Positions 19,440-31,144 of a stretch of 64,000 nt of DNA are shown here, piece after piece (position 1 is the first letter of the stretch; each line of letters begins with the position of its first letter). Made by a program: the position numbers and the translations under genes. This stretch comes from Salipaludibacillus sp. CUR1 (GTDB lineage Bacteria > Bacillota > Bacilli > Bacillales > Salisediminibacteriaceae), in assembly GCF_021028955.1 (NCBI RefSeq), contig NZ_JAIWPE010000094.1, positions 1 through 64,000 on the forward strand, given 5' to 3'. Below the pieces are notes generated by a model. The model did not search any database and had not been told where the DNA came from. It saw only the letters and a program-made list of their open reading frames with translations.

Positions 19440-20138
19440 TTGGCTACTAAAAGAGGTAAAAAGTATGAAGATGCACTGAAACTCGTTGATCGTGAGAAAG
19501 TGTATAATGTAGAAGAAGCGATTGAACTTGTTAAGAAGACAGCAGTCGCTAATTTTGACGAAACAGTTGAATTGGCTGCGCGTCTTGGCGTTGACCCTAA
19601 GAAAGCAGACCAGCAAATCCGTGGAGCAGTCGTTCTTCCAAACGGAACTGGTAAAACTCAAAGAGTTCTTGTTTTCGCAAAGGGAGATAAAGCGAAAGAA
19701 GCGGAAGCTGCCGGAGCTGACTTCGTAGGAGAAGAAGACATGATTAATAAGGTTAGCCAGGGATGGCTTGACTTTGATGTCGTGGTTGCTACTCCTGACA
19801 TGATGGCTCAAGTTGGTAAGCTTGGACGAGTATTAGGGCCAAAAGGTTTAATGCCTAACCCTAAGACTGGCACTGTTACTTTCGAAGTGGAAAAAGCCGT
19901 CAATGAAATCAAAGCGGGTAAGGTAGAATACCGCGTTGATAAAGCTGGAAATATCCACGTTCCACTTGGGAAAACGTCTTTCGACAATGACAAGCTCGTT
20001 GAAAACTTTAAAACAATGATGGATACTTTAATGAAAGCTAAACCTGCGGCTGCAAAAGGAACTTACCTTCGTAACGTTTCCCTTGCTGCTACAATGGGGC
20101 CTGGCTTAAAAATTAATGTATCAGGATATAAACTGTAG
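19440..20138 (+). CDS. rplA: Ribosomal protein L1
   Basis: L1 forms the mobile stalk near the ribosomal E site and in many bacteria represses its own operon. The 232-residue product shows two-domain L1 features, including [18 protein letters not shown] (about 122-139). It starts at TTG 19440, seven bases after AAGGAGGAAA; an in-frame ATG at 19395 falls next to the hairpin and would extend the protein abnormally. Ends before the L10 leader. Confidence 0.96.
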   Translation: MATKRGKKYEDALKLVDREKVYNVEEAIELVKKTAVANFDETVELAARLGVDPKKADQQIRGAVVLPNGTGKTQRVLVFAKGDKAKEAEAAGADFVGEEDMINKVSQGWLDFDVVVATPDMMAQVGKLGRVLGPKGLMPNPKTGTVTFEVEKAVNEIKAGKVEYRVDKAGNIHVPLGKTSFDNDKLVENFKTMMDTLMKAKPAAAKGTYLRNVSLAATMGPGLKINVSGYKL

Positions 20139-20164
20139 TTGACTTCCCTGATTCAGGGAGTTAT

Positions 20165-20313
20165 ACTGTTGATTGTGAATTTAATCGATCATGCCGTAGA
20201 CAGCAGGTGCACGCAATGTGCTTAATTTCCTGCCGAGGTTTGTAGCGTCGAATACCTATGTTATATAGGGAATAGATTATACTGCCTCCATGTCTGCGCA
20301 TGGGGGCTTTTTT
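20165..20313 (+). promoter_or_regulatory. L10 leader (rplJL autoregulatory RNA)
   Basis: The 220-base gap before rplJ holds the conserved leader core GTAGACAGCAGG ... TCCTGCCGAGGT seen upstream of Bacillus rplJ. It ends in a terminator, GCCTCCATG (20284-20292) against CATGGGGGC (20299-20307) with TTTTTT. The L10(L12)4 complex is expected to bind and favour termination. Confidence 0.8.
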
Positions 20314-20358
20314 ATGGCTCGCAAACGGTATGAACAATCTTCAATAGGAGGTGTCAGA

Positions 20359-20859
20359 ATGAGCACAGTGATTGAAAAGAAAAGTCAGATTGTTGACGAA
20401 ATCGCAACTAAACTTAAAGAAAGTCAATCTACAATTGTAGTTGACTATCGTGGTTTGGACGTAGCTGAAGTAACTGAACTTCGTAAACAGCTGCGTGAAG
20501 CGAACGTAGACTTTAAAGTTTACAAAAACACAATGGTGCGCCGTGCAACTGAAGCTGTTGAATTAACAGAAATCGATGATCAGCTAAAGGGACCTACAGC
20601 GATTGCATTCAGTAATGACGATGTGGTGGCTCCTGCAAAGATTCTTAACAACTTTGCCAAAGAGCACGACGCGTTAGAACTTAAGGCTGGAATCATTGAA
20701 GGACGTGTAGCTTCTTTAGAGGAAGTCAAGGCTCTTGCGGAGCTTCCATCCCGCGACGGGTTGCTTTCTATGCTACTCAACGTTATGCAAGCTCCAATCC
20801 GCAACTTTGCATTGGCGACAAAAGCAGTTGCAGAACAAAAAGAAGAGCAAGGTGCGTAA
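20359..20859 (+). CDS. rplJ: Ribosomal protein L10
   Basis: L10 anchors L7/L12 dimers to the ribosome. The 166-residue product has the RNA-binding globular domain ([20 protein letters not shown] near 28-47) and a C-terminal helix for L12 binding (about 135-160, rich in Ala and Lys). The start is ATG 20359 behind ATAGGAGGTGTC; an in-frame ATG at 20290 lies inside the leader terminator and is rejected. Confidence 0.97.
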   Translation: MSTVIEKKSQIVDEIATKLKESQSTIVVDYRGLDVAEVTELRKQLREANVDFKVYKNTMVRRATEAVELTEIDDQLKGPTAIAFSNDDVVAPAKILNNFAKEHDALELKAGIIEGRVASLEEVKALAELPSRDGLLSMLLNVMQAPIRNFALATKAVAEQKEEQGA

Positions 20860-20920
20860 ACAAACCTTGTCCAATCAGTGCCTGACGGCATAATATATTT
20901 TAAACAGGAGGAATTTAATC

Positions 20921-21283
20921 ATGACTAAGCAAGAAATGATCGATGCGATTAAAGAAATGTCAGTTTTAGAACTAAATGATTTAGTAAAAGCTATTGAGGA
21001 AGAATTCGGCGTAACGGCTGCGGCTCCAGTTGCAGTTGCTGGCGGAGGCGGCGCTGAAGCTGAAGAAGAGCAAACTGAATTCGACGTAGTTCTTGAGAGT
21101 GCCGGATCTTCTAAAATCGGTGTTATCAAAGTTGTACGTGAAATCACTGGTCTTGGACTTAAAGATGCAAAAGCGCTTGTTGACGGTGCTCCGGCTCCAG
21201 TTAAAGAAGGCGTTGACAAAGAAGAAGCTGAAGAAATCAAAGGCAAGCTTGAAGAAGCAGGCGCTTCTATCGAACTTAAGTAA
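20921..21283 (+). CDS. rplL: Ribosomal protein L7/L12
   Basis: L12 recruits translational GTPases. The 120-residue acidic protein has an N-terminal dimerisation domain (1-33), an Ala/Gly/Glu hinge (about 36-52) and the C-terminal factor-binding domain with [19 protein letters not shown]. It follows rplJ by 61 bases behind ACAGGAGGAATT and ends before a strong terminator. Confidence 0.97.
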   Translation: MTKQEMIDAIKEMSVLELNDLVKAIEEEFGVTAAAPVAVAGGGGAEAEEEQTEFDVVLESAGSSKIGVIKVVREITGLGLKDAKALVDGAPAPVKEGVDKEEAEEIKGKLEEAGASIELK

Positions 21284-21309
21284 TTTCCGCTCTTTACGGA
21301 GATTAAACG

Positions 21310-21342
21310 AAAACCCGCTTTGGATGCCAAAGCGGGTTTTCT
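21310..21342 (+). terminator. rplJL terminator
   Basis: A perfect 14-bp stem, AAAACCCGCTTTGG (21310-21323) with CCAAAGCGGGTTTT (21327-21340), and an ATG loop. The T tract is the end of the stem. Works in both directions in principle. Confidence 0.88.
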
Positions 21343-21439
21343 GTATACTTTGGCTCTCTTGAAAAGAAGTAGTGATATTTTAATAACTTAGCCTGCAGTA
21401 AATATTAAACAGAGCCAATAAGAAAGGCAGGGATAATCT

Positions 21440-22042
21440 GTGGCAGACCATTATTATTCAAAGAAGCCGGCAGTGGAAAGCAATCAGAAGGAAATTCGCG
21501 AAGAAATCAGAGGGCAATCCTTTCGTTTCTATGTCGACAGAGGTGTTTTTTCGAAGAGCGGCCTTGATTATGGCACGCGCTTACTGTTAGAAACTTTTCG
21601 GGAGCCGGACATCAGCGGGCCTATCGGAGATATAGGGTGCGGCTGGGGGCCGATTGGTATTTCTATTGCGAAATCCTTCCCTGAACGCCCGATTCATATG
21701 GTCGATATTAATGAGCGTTCGGTTCAGTTATCTGAAAAAAATGCCCGGTTAAATCAGGCAGGCAATATTAAGATCGATCAAAATAATCTGCTGGACGGAT
21801 GTGAGAAAGACACTTTTGCTGCCCTTATTACCAACCCGCCTGTCAGAGCAGGAAAAGAGACAGTTTTCGCTCTTTATGAACAGGCAAGAGACGTGTTGAA
21901 AGAAAATGGGGAATTATGGGTGGTGCTTCAGAAGAAGCAGGGAGCGCCTTCAACACAGAAGAAGCTTGAAGAGTTGAACTTTGATGTAACAGTGGAAAAC
22001 AAATCAAAAGGATATTTTATTTTCAAAGCAAAAAAACATTGA
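21440..22042 (+). CDS. Class I SAM methyltransferase, RsmC-like (YbxB)
   Basis: The 200-residue protein matches the YbxB-type methyltransferase always found before rpoB in Bacilli. It has the SAM-binding motif IGDIGCGWGPIGI (about 56-68) and the NPPVR motif (about 132-136), typical of N2-guanine rRNA methyltransferases of the RsmC type. It starts with GTG 21440. The target base is not known. It is followed by the long rpoB leader. Confidence 0.87.
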   Translation: MADHYYSKKPAVESNQKEIREEIRGQSFRFYVDRGVFSKSGLDYGTRLLLETFREPDISGPIGDIGCGWGPIGISIAKSFPERPIHMVDINERSVQLSEKNARLNQAGNIKIDQNNLLDGCEKDTFAALITNPPVRAGKETVFALYEQARDVLKENGELWVVLQKKQGAPSTQKKLEELNFDVTVENKSKGYFIFKAKKH

Positions 22043-22187
22043 CTGAATTTGCCGGTTGTGTTAGCATTATTTAATGCGTATGAACATGAAGATGAAAATA
22101 GGGTTCTTATGCTCTGTTAAACATCTTCAGCATGAGTGACGGAGATTTCTTGGAAATAAAGTAGATTTAAATAAAAAGGGAATGTAT

Positions 22188-22262
22188 AAAAAAGGGTGAT
22201 TTGGACAAACTATGAACGTCTTTTATGTTTTTCAGACAAAAGACCTCAGAACCCTTTTTTTC
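22188..22262 (+). terminator. Composite hairpin terminator/attenuator before rpoB
   Basis: AAAAAAGGGT (22188-22197) pairs with ACCCTTTTTT (22251-22260), and within the 53-base loop GTCTTTT (22218-22224) pairs with AAAAGAC (22238-22244). A T run follows. It ends the ybxB transcript or attenuates rpoBC. The rest of 22043-22434 is AT-rich with no other clear signal. Confidence 0.6.
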
Positions 22263-22434
22263 TTTATTTTATATTTTCTGCTTTTCCTTTTACTTTATTC
22301 TACAATTTTTATATGAAATCCTCTTTTCTTTAGAAAATAGTACGATGTTATTACGTATCTGTCAAAGGATTTTTGCAATAAACGCCATGCGGTCCTTTTG
22401 ATGATAAAAACGCTAGGTTTGAGGGGTGAATGAG

Positions 22435-25400
22435 TTGACAGGTCAACTAGTTCAGTATGGACGCCACCGCCAGAGAAGAAGTTATGCACGAATCAATGAA
22501 GTTCTGGATCTTCCAAACTTAATTGAAATTCAAACAGCTTCTTATCAATGGTTTCTTGATGAGGGTATTCGAGAGATGTTTCAGGACATCTCACCAATTG
22601 AAGATTTTACAGGAAATTTAGTTCTCGAGTTTATTGATTACAGTTTAGGAGAACCAAAATACCCTGTAGACGAGTCGAAAGAACGAGACGTGACTTATTC
22701 TGCGCCACTTCGTGTAAAAGTCCGCCTTATTAATAAGGAAACAGGTGAAGTGAAAGAGCAGGAAGTGTTTATGGGAGATTTTCCTCTCATGACAGACACA
22801 GGTACATTTATTATTAACGGTGCCGAGCGCGTTATTGTCTCGCAGCTTGTTCGTTCACCAAGTGTGTACTTCAGTGAAAAAATGGACAAAAACGGAAAGC
22901 GCGGCTTCACCACAACAGTTATTCCAAACCGTGGTGCATGGCTCGAACTTGAAACCGATGCAAAAGATGTCGTGTATGTAAGAATTGACCGTACACGGAA
23001 AATTCCCGCAACGGTTCTATTACGTGCGCTTGGATTTGGCACTGATCAAGAGATCATTGACTTATTGGGAGAAGATGAATATTTGCGGAATACGCTTGAA
23101 AAGGATAACACAGACAGCTCTGAAAAAGCGCTTCTGGAAATCTATGAGCGTTTACGCCCGGGAGAACCTCCAACAGTAGAAAGTGCGAAAAGCTTACTGG
23201 AATCCCGCTTTTTCGATCCTAAAAGATACGACCTGGCTAACGTCGGTCGTTATAAAATGAATAAGAAGCTTCATATTAAAAACAGACTGTTTAATCAGCG
23301 TTTAGCTGAAACACTTGTAGACCCTGAAACGGGTGAAATTTTAGCGGAAGAAGGCACACTTATTGATCGGCGTGTCCTTGACAAATTAATCCCTTACCTT
23401 GAAAATAACGTAGGCTTCCGCCGTCTTAACCTCCAGGGAGGGGTAATTGACGATGAAGATGTCGATCTCCAGTCAGTCATGATTTATTCTCAAGGAGATG
23501 ACGACCAGCCGATTAAAGTTATTGCTAATGGTGAAATTGATAAGTCCATTAAACATATTACGCCGGCTGATATCATTTCGTCTATCAGTTATTTCTTTAA
23601 CCTTCTTCATGGGGTAGGAAACACAGACGATATCGACCACTTAGGAAACCGTCGTCTGCGTTCGGTTGGCGAATTGCTCCAGAACCAGTTCCGAATCGGC
23701 CTTTCCCGTATGGAACGAGTCGTTCGTGAAAGAATGTCTATTCAGGACGCTAACATGATCACGCCGCAGGCGCTAATTAATATTCGCCCTGTGATCGCGT
23801 CAATTAAAGAGTTCTTCGGAAGTTCCCAGCTTTCCCAGTTTATGGACCAGACTAACCCACTGGCGGAATTAACGCATAAACGCCGTTTATCTGCTCTTGG
23901 GCCTGGTGGTTTGACGAGGGAACGTGCAGGCTTCGAAGTACGTGACGTACACTATTCCCACTATGGCCGTATGTGTCCGATTGAGACACCTGAGGGTCCG
24001 AACATCGGGTTAATTAACTCCTTGTCCAGCTTTGCTAAAGTTAACCAGTTTGGCTTTATTGAGTCTCCGTACCGTAAAGTTGACCATGACTCAGGCAAGG
24101 TATCTGCCCAGGTGGATTACCTTACAGCTGATGAAGAGGATAACTATGTAGTAGCCCAGGCGAATGCGAAGCTCGACGAAGATGGGTCATTTATAGATGA
24201 AAATATCATCTGCCGTTTCCGTGGTGAGAACATCATCGTTCCGCGGGACCGCGTCGATTACATGGATGTATCTCCTAAGCAGGTTGTTTCTGCGGCGACA
24301 GCGTGTATTCCATTCCTGGAAAATGACGACTCTAACCGTGCGCTTATGGGTGCAAACATGCAGCGGCAGGCAGTTCCGCTTCTGGAACCGAGGTCTCCTC
24401 TCGTAGGTACCGGTATGGAGTATGTATCAGCTAAAGACTCCGGTGCCGCTGTAGTAGCGAGAACGAAAGGCCGTGTTGAACGGGTAAGTGCGAAATACGT
24501 TGATGTACGAACGATTGAAGAAGTCGACGGCAAAGAAGTTGAAGGAAATGTCACCCGTTATAACCTGATGAAATTTGAACGTTCCAACCAGGGAACATCA
24601 TATAACCAGCGTCCGATTGTCAGTGAAGGGCTGATCGTTGAAAAAGGCGAGATTCTTGCTGACGGTTCGTCTATGGAAAAAGGTGAAATGGCCCTTGGAC
24701 AAAATGTTCTTGTAGGGTTTATGACTTGGGACGGCTATAACTATGAGGATGCTATTATCCTGAGTGAACGTCTCGTAAAAGACGACGTCTATACTTCTAT
24801 TCATATTGAAGAATATGAATCAGAATCCCGAGATACAAAGCTTGGACCTGAAGAGATCACCCGGGATATTCCTAACGTCGGTGAAGATGCTTTGAGAAAT
24901 CTTGATGAACGCGGCATTATCCGGGTCGGCGCAGAAGTAAAAGACGGTGATATTCTCGTCGGAAAAGTCACTCCTAAAGGGGTTACTGAGTTAACGGCAG
25001 AAGAACGTCTTCTTCACGCCATTTTCGGTGAAAAAGCCCGTGAAGTCCGGGATACCTCACTGCGGGCGCCGCACGGGGGAGACGGAATTGTTCTTGATGT
25101 AAAAGTATTTAACCGGGAAGACGGAGACGAACTTCCTCCAGGCGTTAACCAGCTGGTCCGTGTTTATATCGTCCAGAAGCGTAAGATTCACGAAGGCGAT
25201 AAAATGGCCGGCCGACACGGTAACAAAGGGGTTATTTCCCGTATCCTTCCGGAAGAAGATATGCCTTACTTGCCGGATGGTACACCAATAGATATTATGC
25301 TTAATCCGTTAGGTGTTCCTTCACGTATGAATATCGGACAGGTGCTTGAATTGCACATGGGTATGGCAGCCAGACAACTGGGTATCCATATCGCCACTCC

Positions 25401-25974
25401 GGTATTTGATGGTGCCCGTGAGGAAGATGTTTGGAGCACAATTGAAGAAGCAGGCATGGCCAGGGATGGTAAGACAGTCCTTTATGACGGACGTTCCGGT
25501 GAACCATTTGACAACCGGGTCTCAGTAGGTGTCATGTATATGATTAAACTGGCTCACATGGTTGACGATAAGCTGCATGCCCGTTCTACTGGACCGTACT
25601 CTCTTGTAACCCAGCAGCCGCTCGGCGGTAAAGCCCAGTTCGGTGGGCAGCGTTTCGGGGAAATGGAAGTATGGGCTCTGGAAGCATACGGTGCTGCCTA
25701 TACGCTTCAGGAGATTCTTACAGTTAAGTCTGACGATACAATCGGTCGTGTGAAAACTTACGAAGCGATTGTTAAAGGTGAAAATGTTCCTGAACCGGGT
25801 GTTCCTGAGTCGTTTAAAGTCCTTATAAAAGAACTGCAAAGTCTTGGTATGGACGTTAAAATGCTCTCAAGCAATGATGAAGAAATTGATATGCTTGAAA
25901 TTGACGAGGAAGAAGACCAGTCAAACGATAAGCTTAACCTGAACTTGGAGTCCAGCGGAGAATCTAACGCATAA
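22435..25974 (+). CDS. rpoB: RNA polymerase beta subunit
   Basis: RpoB forms half of the catalytic cleft. The 1179-residue protein begins at TTG 22435 ([13 protein letters not shown], as in Bacillus), seven bases after GAGGGGTGA; an ATG nine bases upstream overlaps that site. The rifampicin cluster reads [17 protein letters not shown] and [13 protein letters not shown] with the usual sensitive-type residues (Q, D, H, S). The conserved C-terminal [23 protein letters not shown] and an acidic tail are present. It is followed by rpoC after 36 bases. Confidence 0.98.
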   Translation: MTGQLVQYGRHRQRRSYARINEVLDLPNLIEIQTASYQWFLDEGIREMFQDISPIEDFTGNLVLEFIDYSLGEPKYPVDESKERDVTYSAPLRVKVRLINKETGEVKEQEVFMGDFPLMTDTGTFIINGAERVIVSQLVRSPSVYFSEKMDKNGKRGFTTTVIPNRGAWLELETDAKDVVYVRIDRTRKIPATVLLRALGFGTDQEIIDLLGEDEYLRNTLEKDNTDSSEKALLEIYERLRPGEPPTVESAKSLLESRFFDPKRYDLANVGRYKMNKKLHIKNRLFNQRLAETLVDPETGEILAEEGTLIDRRVLDKLIPYLENNVGFRRLNLQGGVIDDEDVDLQSVMIYSQGDDDQPIKVIANGEIDKSIKHITPADIISSISYFFNLLHGVGNTDDIDHLGNRRLRSVGELLQNQFRIGLSRMERVVRERMSIQDANMITPQALINIRPVIASIKEFFGSSQLSQFMDQTNPLAELTHKRRLSALGPGGLTRERAGFEVRDVHYSHYGRMCPIETPEGPNIGLINSLSSFAKVNQFGFIESPYRKVDHDSGKVSAQVDYLTADEEDNYVVAQANAKLDEDGSFIDENIICRFRGENIIVPRDRVDYMDVSPKQVVSAATACIPFLENDDSNRALMGANMQRQAVPLLEPRSPLVGTGMEYVSAKDSGAAVVARTKGRVERVSAKYVDVRTIEEVDGKEVEGNVTRYNLMKFERSNQGTSYNQRPIVSEGLIVEKGEILADGSSMEKGEMALGQNVLVGFMTWDGYNYEDAIILSERLVKDDVYTSIHIEEYESESRDTKLGPEEITRDIPNVGEDALRNLDERGIIRVGAEVKDGDILVGKVTPKGVTELTAEERLLHAIFGEKAREVRDTSLRAPHGGDGIVLDVKVFNREDGDELPPGVNQLVRVYIVQKRKIHEGDKMAGRHGNKGVISRILPEEDMPYLPDGTPIDIMLNPLGVPSRMNIGQVLELHMGMAARQLGIHIATPVFDGAREEDVWSTIEEAGMARDGKTVLYDGRSGEPFDNRVSVGVMYMIKLAHMVDDKLHARSTGPYSLVTQQPLGGKAQFGGQRFGEMEVWALEAYGAAYTLQEILTVKSDDTIGRVKTYEAIVKGENVPEPGVPESFKVLIKELQSLGMDVKMLSSNDEEIDMLEIDEEEDQSNDKLNLNLESSGESNA

Positions 25975-26010
25975 CGGGAGAACTTGAATGTTGAAAGGGA
26001 GGTTAGCCCC

Positions 26011-29000
26011 TTGATAGATGTTAATAATTTTGAATATATGAAAATTGGCCTTGCCTCTTCTGACAAGATCAGATCTTGGTCCAGAGGAGAAGTTAAAAAA
26101 CCGGAAACAATCAACTACCGGACGTTAAAACCGGAGAAAGACGGTTTATTCTGCGAGCGCATTTTTGGTCCTACAAAGGACTGGGAATGCCATTGCGGAA
26201 AATATAAGCGTGTAAGATACAAAGGGGTCGTCTGTGACAGGTGCGGTGTAGAAGTCACACGCGCCAAAGTCCGCCGTGAGCGTATGGGGCATATTGAACT
26301 TGCTGCCCCTGTGTCTCACATCTGGTACTTTAAAGGAATTCCAAGCCGTATGGGACTCGTACTCGATATGTCTCCACGGTCACTGGAAGAAGTTATTTAC
26401 TTCGCTTCTTACGTAGTCACAGATCCCGGGGATACACCGCTTGAACTGAAACAGCTTCTTTCAGAAAAAGAGTACCGCAACTATATTGACAAATACGGCA
26501 GATCTTTTTCTGCCCAAATGGGTGCTGAAGCTATCCGGAAATTACTTGAGGATATCGACCTCGATAAAGAAGCGAACCTTCTTAAAGAAGAACTGGAAAC
26601 AGCTCAGGGACAACGCCGTACAAGAGCAATTAAACGGCTCGAAGTCCTCGAAGCTTTCCGTCACTCCGGCAACTATCCATCGTGGATGGTGCTTGATGTG
26701 CTGCCGGTTATTCCGCCGGAACTGCGCCCGATGGTGCAATTGGATGGCGGACGCTTTGCCACGTCCGATCTTAACGACCTTTATCGTCGTGTAATTAACC
26801 GTAATAATCGTTTAAAACGTTTGTTGGATTTAGGAGCTCCTAATATTATCGTGCAGAACGAAAAACGGATGCTTCAGGAAGCCGTAGACGCGCTTATAGA
26901 TAACGGCCGCCGCGGACGTCCGGTTACAGGGCCAGGAAACCGGCCGTTAAAATCCCTTTCCCACATGCTTAAAGGGAAGCAGGGGCGTTTCCGGCAAAAC
27001 CTTCTTGGTAAACGTGTTGACTATTCCGGCCGTTCCGTAATCGTGGTAGGTCCTCACCTGAAAATGTACCAGTGCGGACTGCCGAAAGAAATGGCCCTTG
27101 AGCTGTTTAAGCCTTTTGTTATGAAAGAACTTGTAAGCAAGGGGTTAGCCCATAATATTAAAAGCGCCAAGCGTAAGGTAGAACGCGTACATCCGGAAGT
27201 TTGGGACGTTCTTGAAGAGGTAATAAGAGAGCACCCTGTTCTGTTAAACCGTGCGCCGACACTTCACAGACTGGGAATCCAGGCTTTCGAACCAACATTA
27301 GTTGAAGGCCGTGCCATTAAGCTGCACCCGCTCGTATGTACTGCCTATAACGCAGACTTTGATGGTGACCAGATGGCTGTTCACGTGCCGCTTTCGGCTG
27401 AAGCACAGGCTGAATCCCGTCTACTCATGCTTGCTGCTCAAAACATCCTTAATCCGAAAGACGGAAAACCAGTTGTTACGCCGTCACAGGACATGGTTTT
27501 AGGGAACTACTATTTAACACTTGAGAGAAAAGGTGCAGTGGGAGAAGGGAATATTTATAAAGATCCTAATGAAGTATTGACCGCATACCAAAATGGTTAT
27601 GTCCATCTTCACACCCGGATTGCTGTTCCTGTTTCATCACTCGGCAAGTCCAACTTCAAGCCGGAATTTGAAGATCACTTAATTCTGACATCAGTAGGGA
27701 AAATTATCTTTAATGAAATTCTTCCAGACTCATTCCCGTTTGTTAATGAGCCGACTGCTTTTAACCTTGAAATTGAGACTCCGGAAAAGTATTTTGTTCC
27801 AAAAGGAACGGATATTAAAAAAGAACTTAAAAGCAGAGAGCTTGTTCTTCCGTTTAAGAAAGGTTTCTTAGGAGATATCATCGCGGAAGTATTTAAGAAG
27901 TTTAAGATTTCGGAAACTTCCGTTATGCTTGATAAAATGAAGGACTTAGGTTTCTATTACTCCACAAAAGCGGGTATTACAATCGGTGTTTCTGATATCG
28001 TCGTTCTTAAAGACAAGCAGGAAATTCTCGATGAAGCTGAAACTAAAGTACAGCGGGTTATGAAACAGTTCCGCCGCGGTCTGATTACAGAAGACGAGCG
28101 GTATGACAAAGTTATCGAAATCTGGAGTGCAGCTAAGGACGTTATTCAGGAAAAACTCCTCGGCACACTTGATATTACTAACCCTATCTTCATGATGAGT
28201 GATTCAGGTGCGCGTGGTAACGCCTCTAACTTCACCCAGCTTGCCGGGATGCGTGGTCTCATGGCCAACCCGTCCGGACGTATTATCGAGCTTCCGATCA
28301 AATCAAGTTTCCGTGAAGGTCTGACGGTACTTGAGTACTTTATTTCAACTCACGGGGCGCGTAAAGGTCTTGCGGATACAGCACTTAAAACGGCTGACTC
28401 AGGTTACCTTACCCGTCGTCTCGTAGACGTGGCTCAGGACGTTATTGTAAGGTCTGATGACTGTGGAACTGACCGCGGCCTTCTTGTTAAAGCGATTAAA
28501 GAAGGAAATGAAGTAATCGAAAGTCTATATGACCGTCTTGTAGGCCGAGTGTCATTCCAGCGGATTTACCATCCGGAAACGAAGGAAGTACTTGCAGAAA
28601 GAAACCAGAATATCACTGAAGATATGGCGAAAACCATTGAGGATTCAGGGGTAGAGGAAGTTTTAATCCGTTCTGCCTTCACATGTGATACGAAGCATGG
28701 TGTGTGTAAAAAGTGTTATGGACGAAACCTTGCTACAGGTTCAGAAGTAGAAGTAGGAGAAGCGGTAGGAATTATCGCAGCACAGTCGATCGGTGAACCG
28801 GGTACCCAGTTAACTATGCGTACTTTCCACACAGGCGGTGTAGCCGGAGACGACATTACTCAGGGTCTTCCGAGAATCCAGGAAGTTTTTGAGGCCAGAA
28901 ACCCTAAAGGGCAGGCTGTTATTTCTGAAATCGAAGGTAAAGTAATCGACATTAAAGAAGTTAATGATAAGAAAGAAATAGTGGTTCAAGGGTCAATTGA

Positions 29001-29625
29001 AACACGAAGCTATCCAACATTATTCGGCGCAAGACTGAAAGTAAATGTTGGGGATGAAGTGAAGCCTGGTCAGGAACTGACAGAAGGTTCGATTGATCCG
29101 AAAGAACTCCTTATCGTATCCGGTGTTCAGGGCGTACAGGAATACCTGTTAAGAGAAGTCCAGAAAGTTTACCGTATGCAAGGGGTGGAAATTGGTGACA
29201 AGCACGTTGAAGTGATGGTTCGCCAGATGATGAGAAAAATCCGCGTTATAGACGCTGGGGATACAGATGTCTTGCCTGGATCTCTCGTAGAAATCCACCA
29301 GTTTAACGACGCAAACCGTGATATCCTGCTGAGAAACGGCCGACCTGCTTCAGGCCGCCCGGTACTCCTTGGAATTACCAAAGCATCGTTAGAAACAGAT
29401 TCCTTCTTATCAGCCGCATCCTTCCAGGAGACAACGCGTGTCCTTACAGATGCAGCGATCAAAGGAAAACGGGATGAACTGGTAGGTTTGAAAGAGAATG
29501 TTATCATCGGTAAACTCGTACCTGCAGGTACCGGTATGCAGCGTTACCGGCAAATGGCAGCTTCTGATACGGAAGCCTCTGAAACAGAGGAACTTGTAGA
29601 AGAAGCGACAGCATCTGATAATTAA
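26011..29625 (+). CDS. rpoC: RNA polymerase beta' subunit
   Basis: RpoC carries the catalytic magnesium. In its 1204 residues I see the N-terminal zinc site C60, C62, C75, C78, the absolutely conserved NADFDGD (447-453), a second zinc site around [13 protein letters not shown] (about 895-907) and the bridge/trigger-helix region with [16 protein letters not shown]. The start is TTG 26011 behind AAGGGAGG; the longer frame starting at 25984 overlaps this ribosome site. Co-transcribed with rpoB. Confidence 0.98.
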   Translation: MIDVNNFEYMKIGLASSDKIRSWSRGEVKKPETINYRTLKPEKDGLFCERIFGPTKDWECHCGKYKRVRYKGVVCDRCGVEVTRAKVRRERMGHIELAAPVSHIWYFKGIPSRMGLVLDMSPRSLEEVIYFASYVVTDPGDTPLELKQLLSEKEYRNYIDKYGRSFSAQMGAEAIRKLLEDIDLDKEANLLKEELETAQGQRRTRAIKRLEVLEAFRHSGNYPSWMVLDVLPVIPPELRPMVQLDGGRFATSDLNDLYRRVINRNNRLKRLLDLGAPNIIVQNEKRMLQEAVDALIDNGRRGRPVTGPGNRPLKSLSHMLKGKQGRFRQNLLGKRVDYSGRSVIVVGPHLKMYQCGLPKEMALELFKPFVMKELVSKGLAHNIKSAKRKVERVHPEVWDVLEEVIREHPVLLNRAPTLHRLGIQAFEPTLVEGRAIKLHPLVCTAYNADFDGDQMAVHVPLSAEAQAESRLLMLAAQNILNPKDGKPVVTPSQDMVLGNYYLTLERKGAVGEGNIYKDPNEVLTAYQNGYVHLHTRIAVPVSSLGKSNFKPEFEDHLILTSVGKIIFNEILPDSFPFVNEPTAFNLEIETPEKYFVPKGTDIKKELKSRELVLPFKKGFLGDIIAEVFKKFKISETSVMLDKMKDLGFYYSTKAGITIGVSDIVVLKDKQEILDEAETKVQRVMKQFRRGLITEDERYDKVIEIWSAAKDVIQEKLLGTLDITNPIFMMSDSGARGNASNFTQLAGMRGLMANPSGRIIELPIKSSFREGLTVLEYFISTHGARKGLADTALKTADSGYLTRRLVDVAQDVIVRSDDCGTDRGLLVKAIKEGNEVIESLYDRLVGRVSFQRIYHPETKEVLAERNQNITEDMAKTIEDSGVEEVLIRSAFTCDTKHGVCKKCYGRNLATGSEVEVGEAVGIIAAQSIGEPGTQLTMRTFHTGGVAGDDITQGLPRIQEVFEARNPKGQAVISEIEGKVIDIKEVNDKKEIVVQGSIETRSYPTLFGARLKVNVGDEVKPGQELTEGSIDPKELLIVSGVQGVQEYLLREVQKVYRMQGVEIGDKHVEVMVRQMMRKIRVIDAGDTDVLPGSLVEIHQFNDANRDILLRNGRPASGRPVLLGITKASLETDSFLSAASFQETTRVLTDAAIKGKRDELVGLKENVIIGKLVPAGTGMQRYRQMAASDTEASETEELVEEATASDN

Positions 29626-29636
29626 TAAATAAAGTG

Positions 29637-29665
29637 TTGACATGCAAAAACCATGGTGGTACTAT
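29637..29665 (+). promoter_or_regulatory. SigA-type promoter for ybxF and the str operon
   Basis: TTGACA (29637-29642), a 17-base spacer and TACTAT (29660-29665), starting eleven bases after rpoC. Confidence 0.72.
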
Positions 29666-29706
29666 ATCTAAGTGTGCCAAATACCTGATGCTTTGGAGGA
29701 TAAGTC

Positions 29707-29955
29707 ATGTCTTATGAAAAAGTAGTCCAGGCAGCAAATAAAGTCGTAGGCACTAAGCAGACGTTAAAGGCACTGGAAAACGAGCAGGTTAAAGAGCTGA
29801 TTGTTGCAGATGACGCTGATCGGCAAGTCTTGGAAAAGGCGATAGTTCTTGCTGAAGATAAAGGTGTTGTCATTCACACTGTCGATTCGATGAAGCAGCT
29901 TGGAAAAGCGTGCGGAATTGATGTGAATGCAGCAATTGTAGCAATTAAAAAGTGA
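29707..29955 (+). CDS. ybxF: L7Ae-family RNA-binding protein (YbxF, ribosomal L7Ae-like)
   Basis: An 82-residue L7Ae/L30e-fold protein, the type that binds RNA kink-turns. It has the family helices and the segment [17 protein letters not shown] (about 29-45). Starts at ATG after TTGGAGGATAAGTC. In Bacilli it sits between rpoC and rpsL, as here; its ribosomal role is uncertain. A 17-bp hairpin follows. Confidence 0.9.
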   Translation: MSYEKVVQAANKVVGTKQTLKALENEQVKELIVADDADRQVLEKAIVLAEDKGVVIHTVDSMKQLGKACGIDVNAAIVAIKK

Positions 29956-29957
29956 AA

Positions 29958-30006
29958 AAAGTTTTTGCCGGCGGCAGCGCCCGCTGGTAAAAACTTTCCT
30001 TTTACC
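29958..30006 (+). terminator. 17-bp hairpin between ybxF and rpsL
   Basis: AAAGTTTTTGCCGGCGG (29958-29974) pairs along its length with CCGCTGGTAAAAACTTT (29981-29997) with a few G-U pairs and a CAGCGC loop, followed by CCTTTT. The weak T tract makes it either a leaky terminator or a processing or control hairpin ahead of the str genes. Confidence 0.6.
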
Positions 30007-30067
30007 CATTTGTGAACCACCTGGACCAGTGGGCTTGCATATTTTAAAAAAGAAAGGAGGAACAAAC

Positions 30068-30487
30068 ATGCCTACAATTAACCAATTAGTGCGAAAGGGT
30101 CGCCGATCAAAAGGTCAAAAATCCGACTCTCCAGCTTTAAATAAAGGTTATAACAGCTTCAAAAAAGTACAGACTGATGAAGATTCACCGCAAAAGCGTG
30201 GTGTATGTACTCGTGTAGGTACAATGACGCCGAAGAAGCCGAACTCAGCCCTTCGTAAGTATGCCCGTGTTCGTTTAACGAACCAAATTGAGGTTACTGC
30301 TTACATCCCTGGAATCGGACACAACCTTCAGGAACACAGTGTTGTATTAATCCGCGGCGGACGTGTAAAAGACTTACCAGGGGTACGTTACCATATCGTA
30401 CGTGGAGCTCTTGATACTGCCGGTGTTGAGAACCGTATGCAAGGCCGTTCCAAATATGGAACTAAGCGACCTAAAGCTAAGAAATAA
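30068..30487 (+). CDS. rpsL: Ribosomal protein S12
   Basis: S12 sits in the decoding centre and is the streptomycin target. The 139-residue product has [11 protein letters not shown] (lysines at the usual streptomycin position, sensitive type) and [11 protein letters not shown] (second resistance site, also wild type). The start is ATG 30068 behind AGAAAGGAGGAAC; an upstream in-frame ATG at 30029 is rejected. First gene of rpsL-rpsG-fusA-tuf. Confidence 0.97.
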   Translation: MPTINQLVRKGRRSKGQKSDSPALNKGYNSFKKVQTDEDSPQKRGVCTRVGTMTPKKPNSALRKYARVRLTNQIEVTAYIPGIGHNLQEHSVVLIRGGRVKDLPGVRYHIVRGALDTAGVENRMQGRSKYGTKRPKAKK

Positions 30488-30538
30488 TGAAATTCAAGGA
30501 TGATAAATCCTTAACCAAGATTGAAAGGAGGGACTTCA

Positions 30539-31009
30539 ATGCCTCGTAAAGGACCTGTACCTCGAAGAGACGTGCTGGCTGACCCGATTTATAATTCCAA
30601 GCTGGTTACTCGTCTGATCAACCGCATCATGGTTGATGGCAAGAGAGGTAAAGCGCAAACTATTCTTTATAAATCATTCGACCTTGTTCGCGAACGAAGT
30701 GGCAACGAGCCACAGGAAGTTTTTGAACAAGCATTAAAAAATATCATGCCAGTACTTGAAGTTAAAGCACGCCGTGTCGGAGGTGCTAACTATCAGGTGC
30801 CGATCGAAGTTAAGCCTGACCGTCGAACGACTCTAGGGCTTCGCTGGTTGGTAAGCTATGCTCGCCTTCGTGGTGAAAAGACGATGGAAGAGCGTCTGGC
30901 TAATGAGATTTTAGATGCAGCGAATAATACTGGTTCAGCTGTTAAGAAGCGTGAGGACACTCACAAAATGGCTGAAGCGAACAAAGCATTCGCTCACTAC
31001 CGCTGGTAA
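30539..31009 (+). CDS. rpsG: Ribosomal protein S7
   Basis: S7 nucleates assembly of the 30S head and lies near the E site. The 156-residue product begins [13 protein letters not shown] and includes [14 protein letters not shown] (about 76-89). The start is ATG 30539 behind GAAAGGAGGGAC rather than the in-frame ATG at 30521 that precedes the ribosome site. It is 51 bases after rpsL. Confidence 0.97.
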   Translation: MPRKGPVPRRDVLADPIYNSKLVTRLINRIMVDGKRGKAQTILYKSFDLVRERSGNEPQEVFEQALKNIMPVLEVKARRVGGANYQVPIEVKPDRRTTLGLRWLVSYARLRGEKTMEERLANEILDAANNTGSAVKKREDTHKMAEANKAFAHYRW

Positions 31010-31048
31010 ACTTCTAAATGAAGTGACCTTTAAACTAATCAATTATCC

Positions 31049-31092
31049 GGTCTCAATTCACAGGGGAGGCATAACTCCTCTCTGAATTGACC
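31049..31092 (+). promoter_or_regulatory. Large imperfect hairpin between rpsG and fusA
   Basis: GGTCTCAATTCACAGGGGAG and CTCCTCTCTGAATTGACC fold back on each other with one bulge and two mismatches around a GCATAA loop. There is no T tract, so termination is unlikely. Possible roles are mRNA processing, stability or translational control of fusA. Confidence 0.6.
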
Positions 31093-31144
31093 ATGCTTAA
31101 TTACAACTAAACATCTTTAAGTAAAAGGAAGGAGAAATTGACCT

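Noticed and set aside
20875-21330. 151-residue ORF on the minus strand
   Set aside because: Antisense of rplL; the Ser/Ala richness comes from the Ala/Glu/Gly hinge region of L12.
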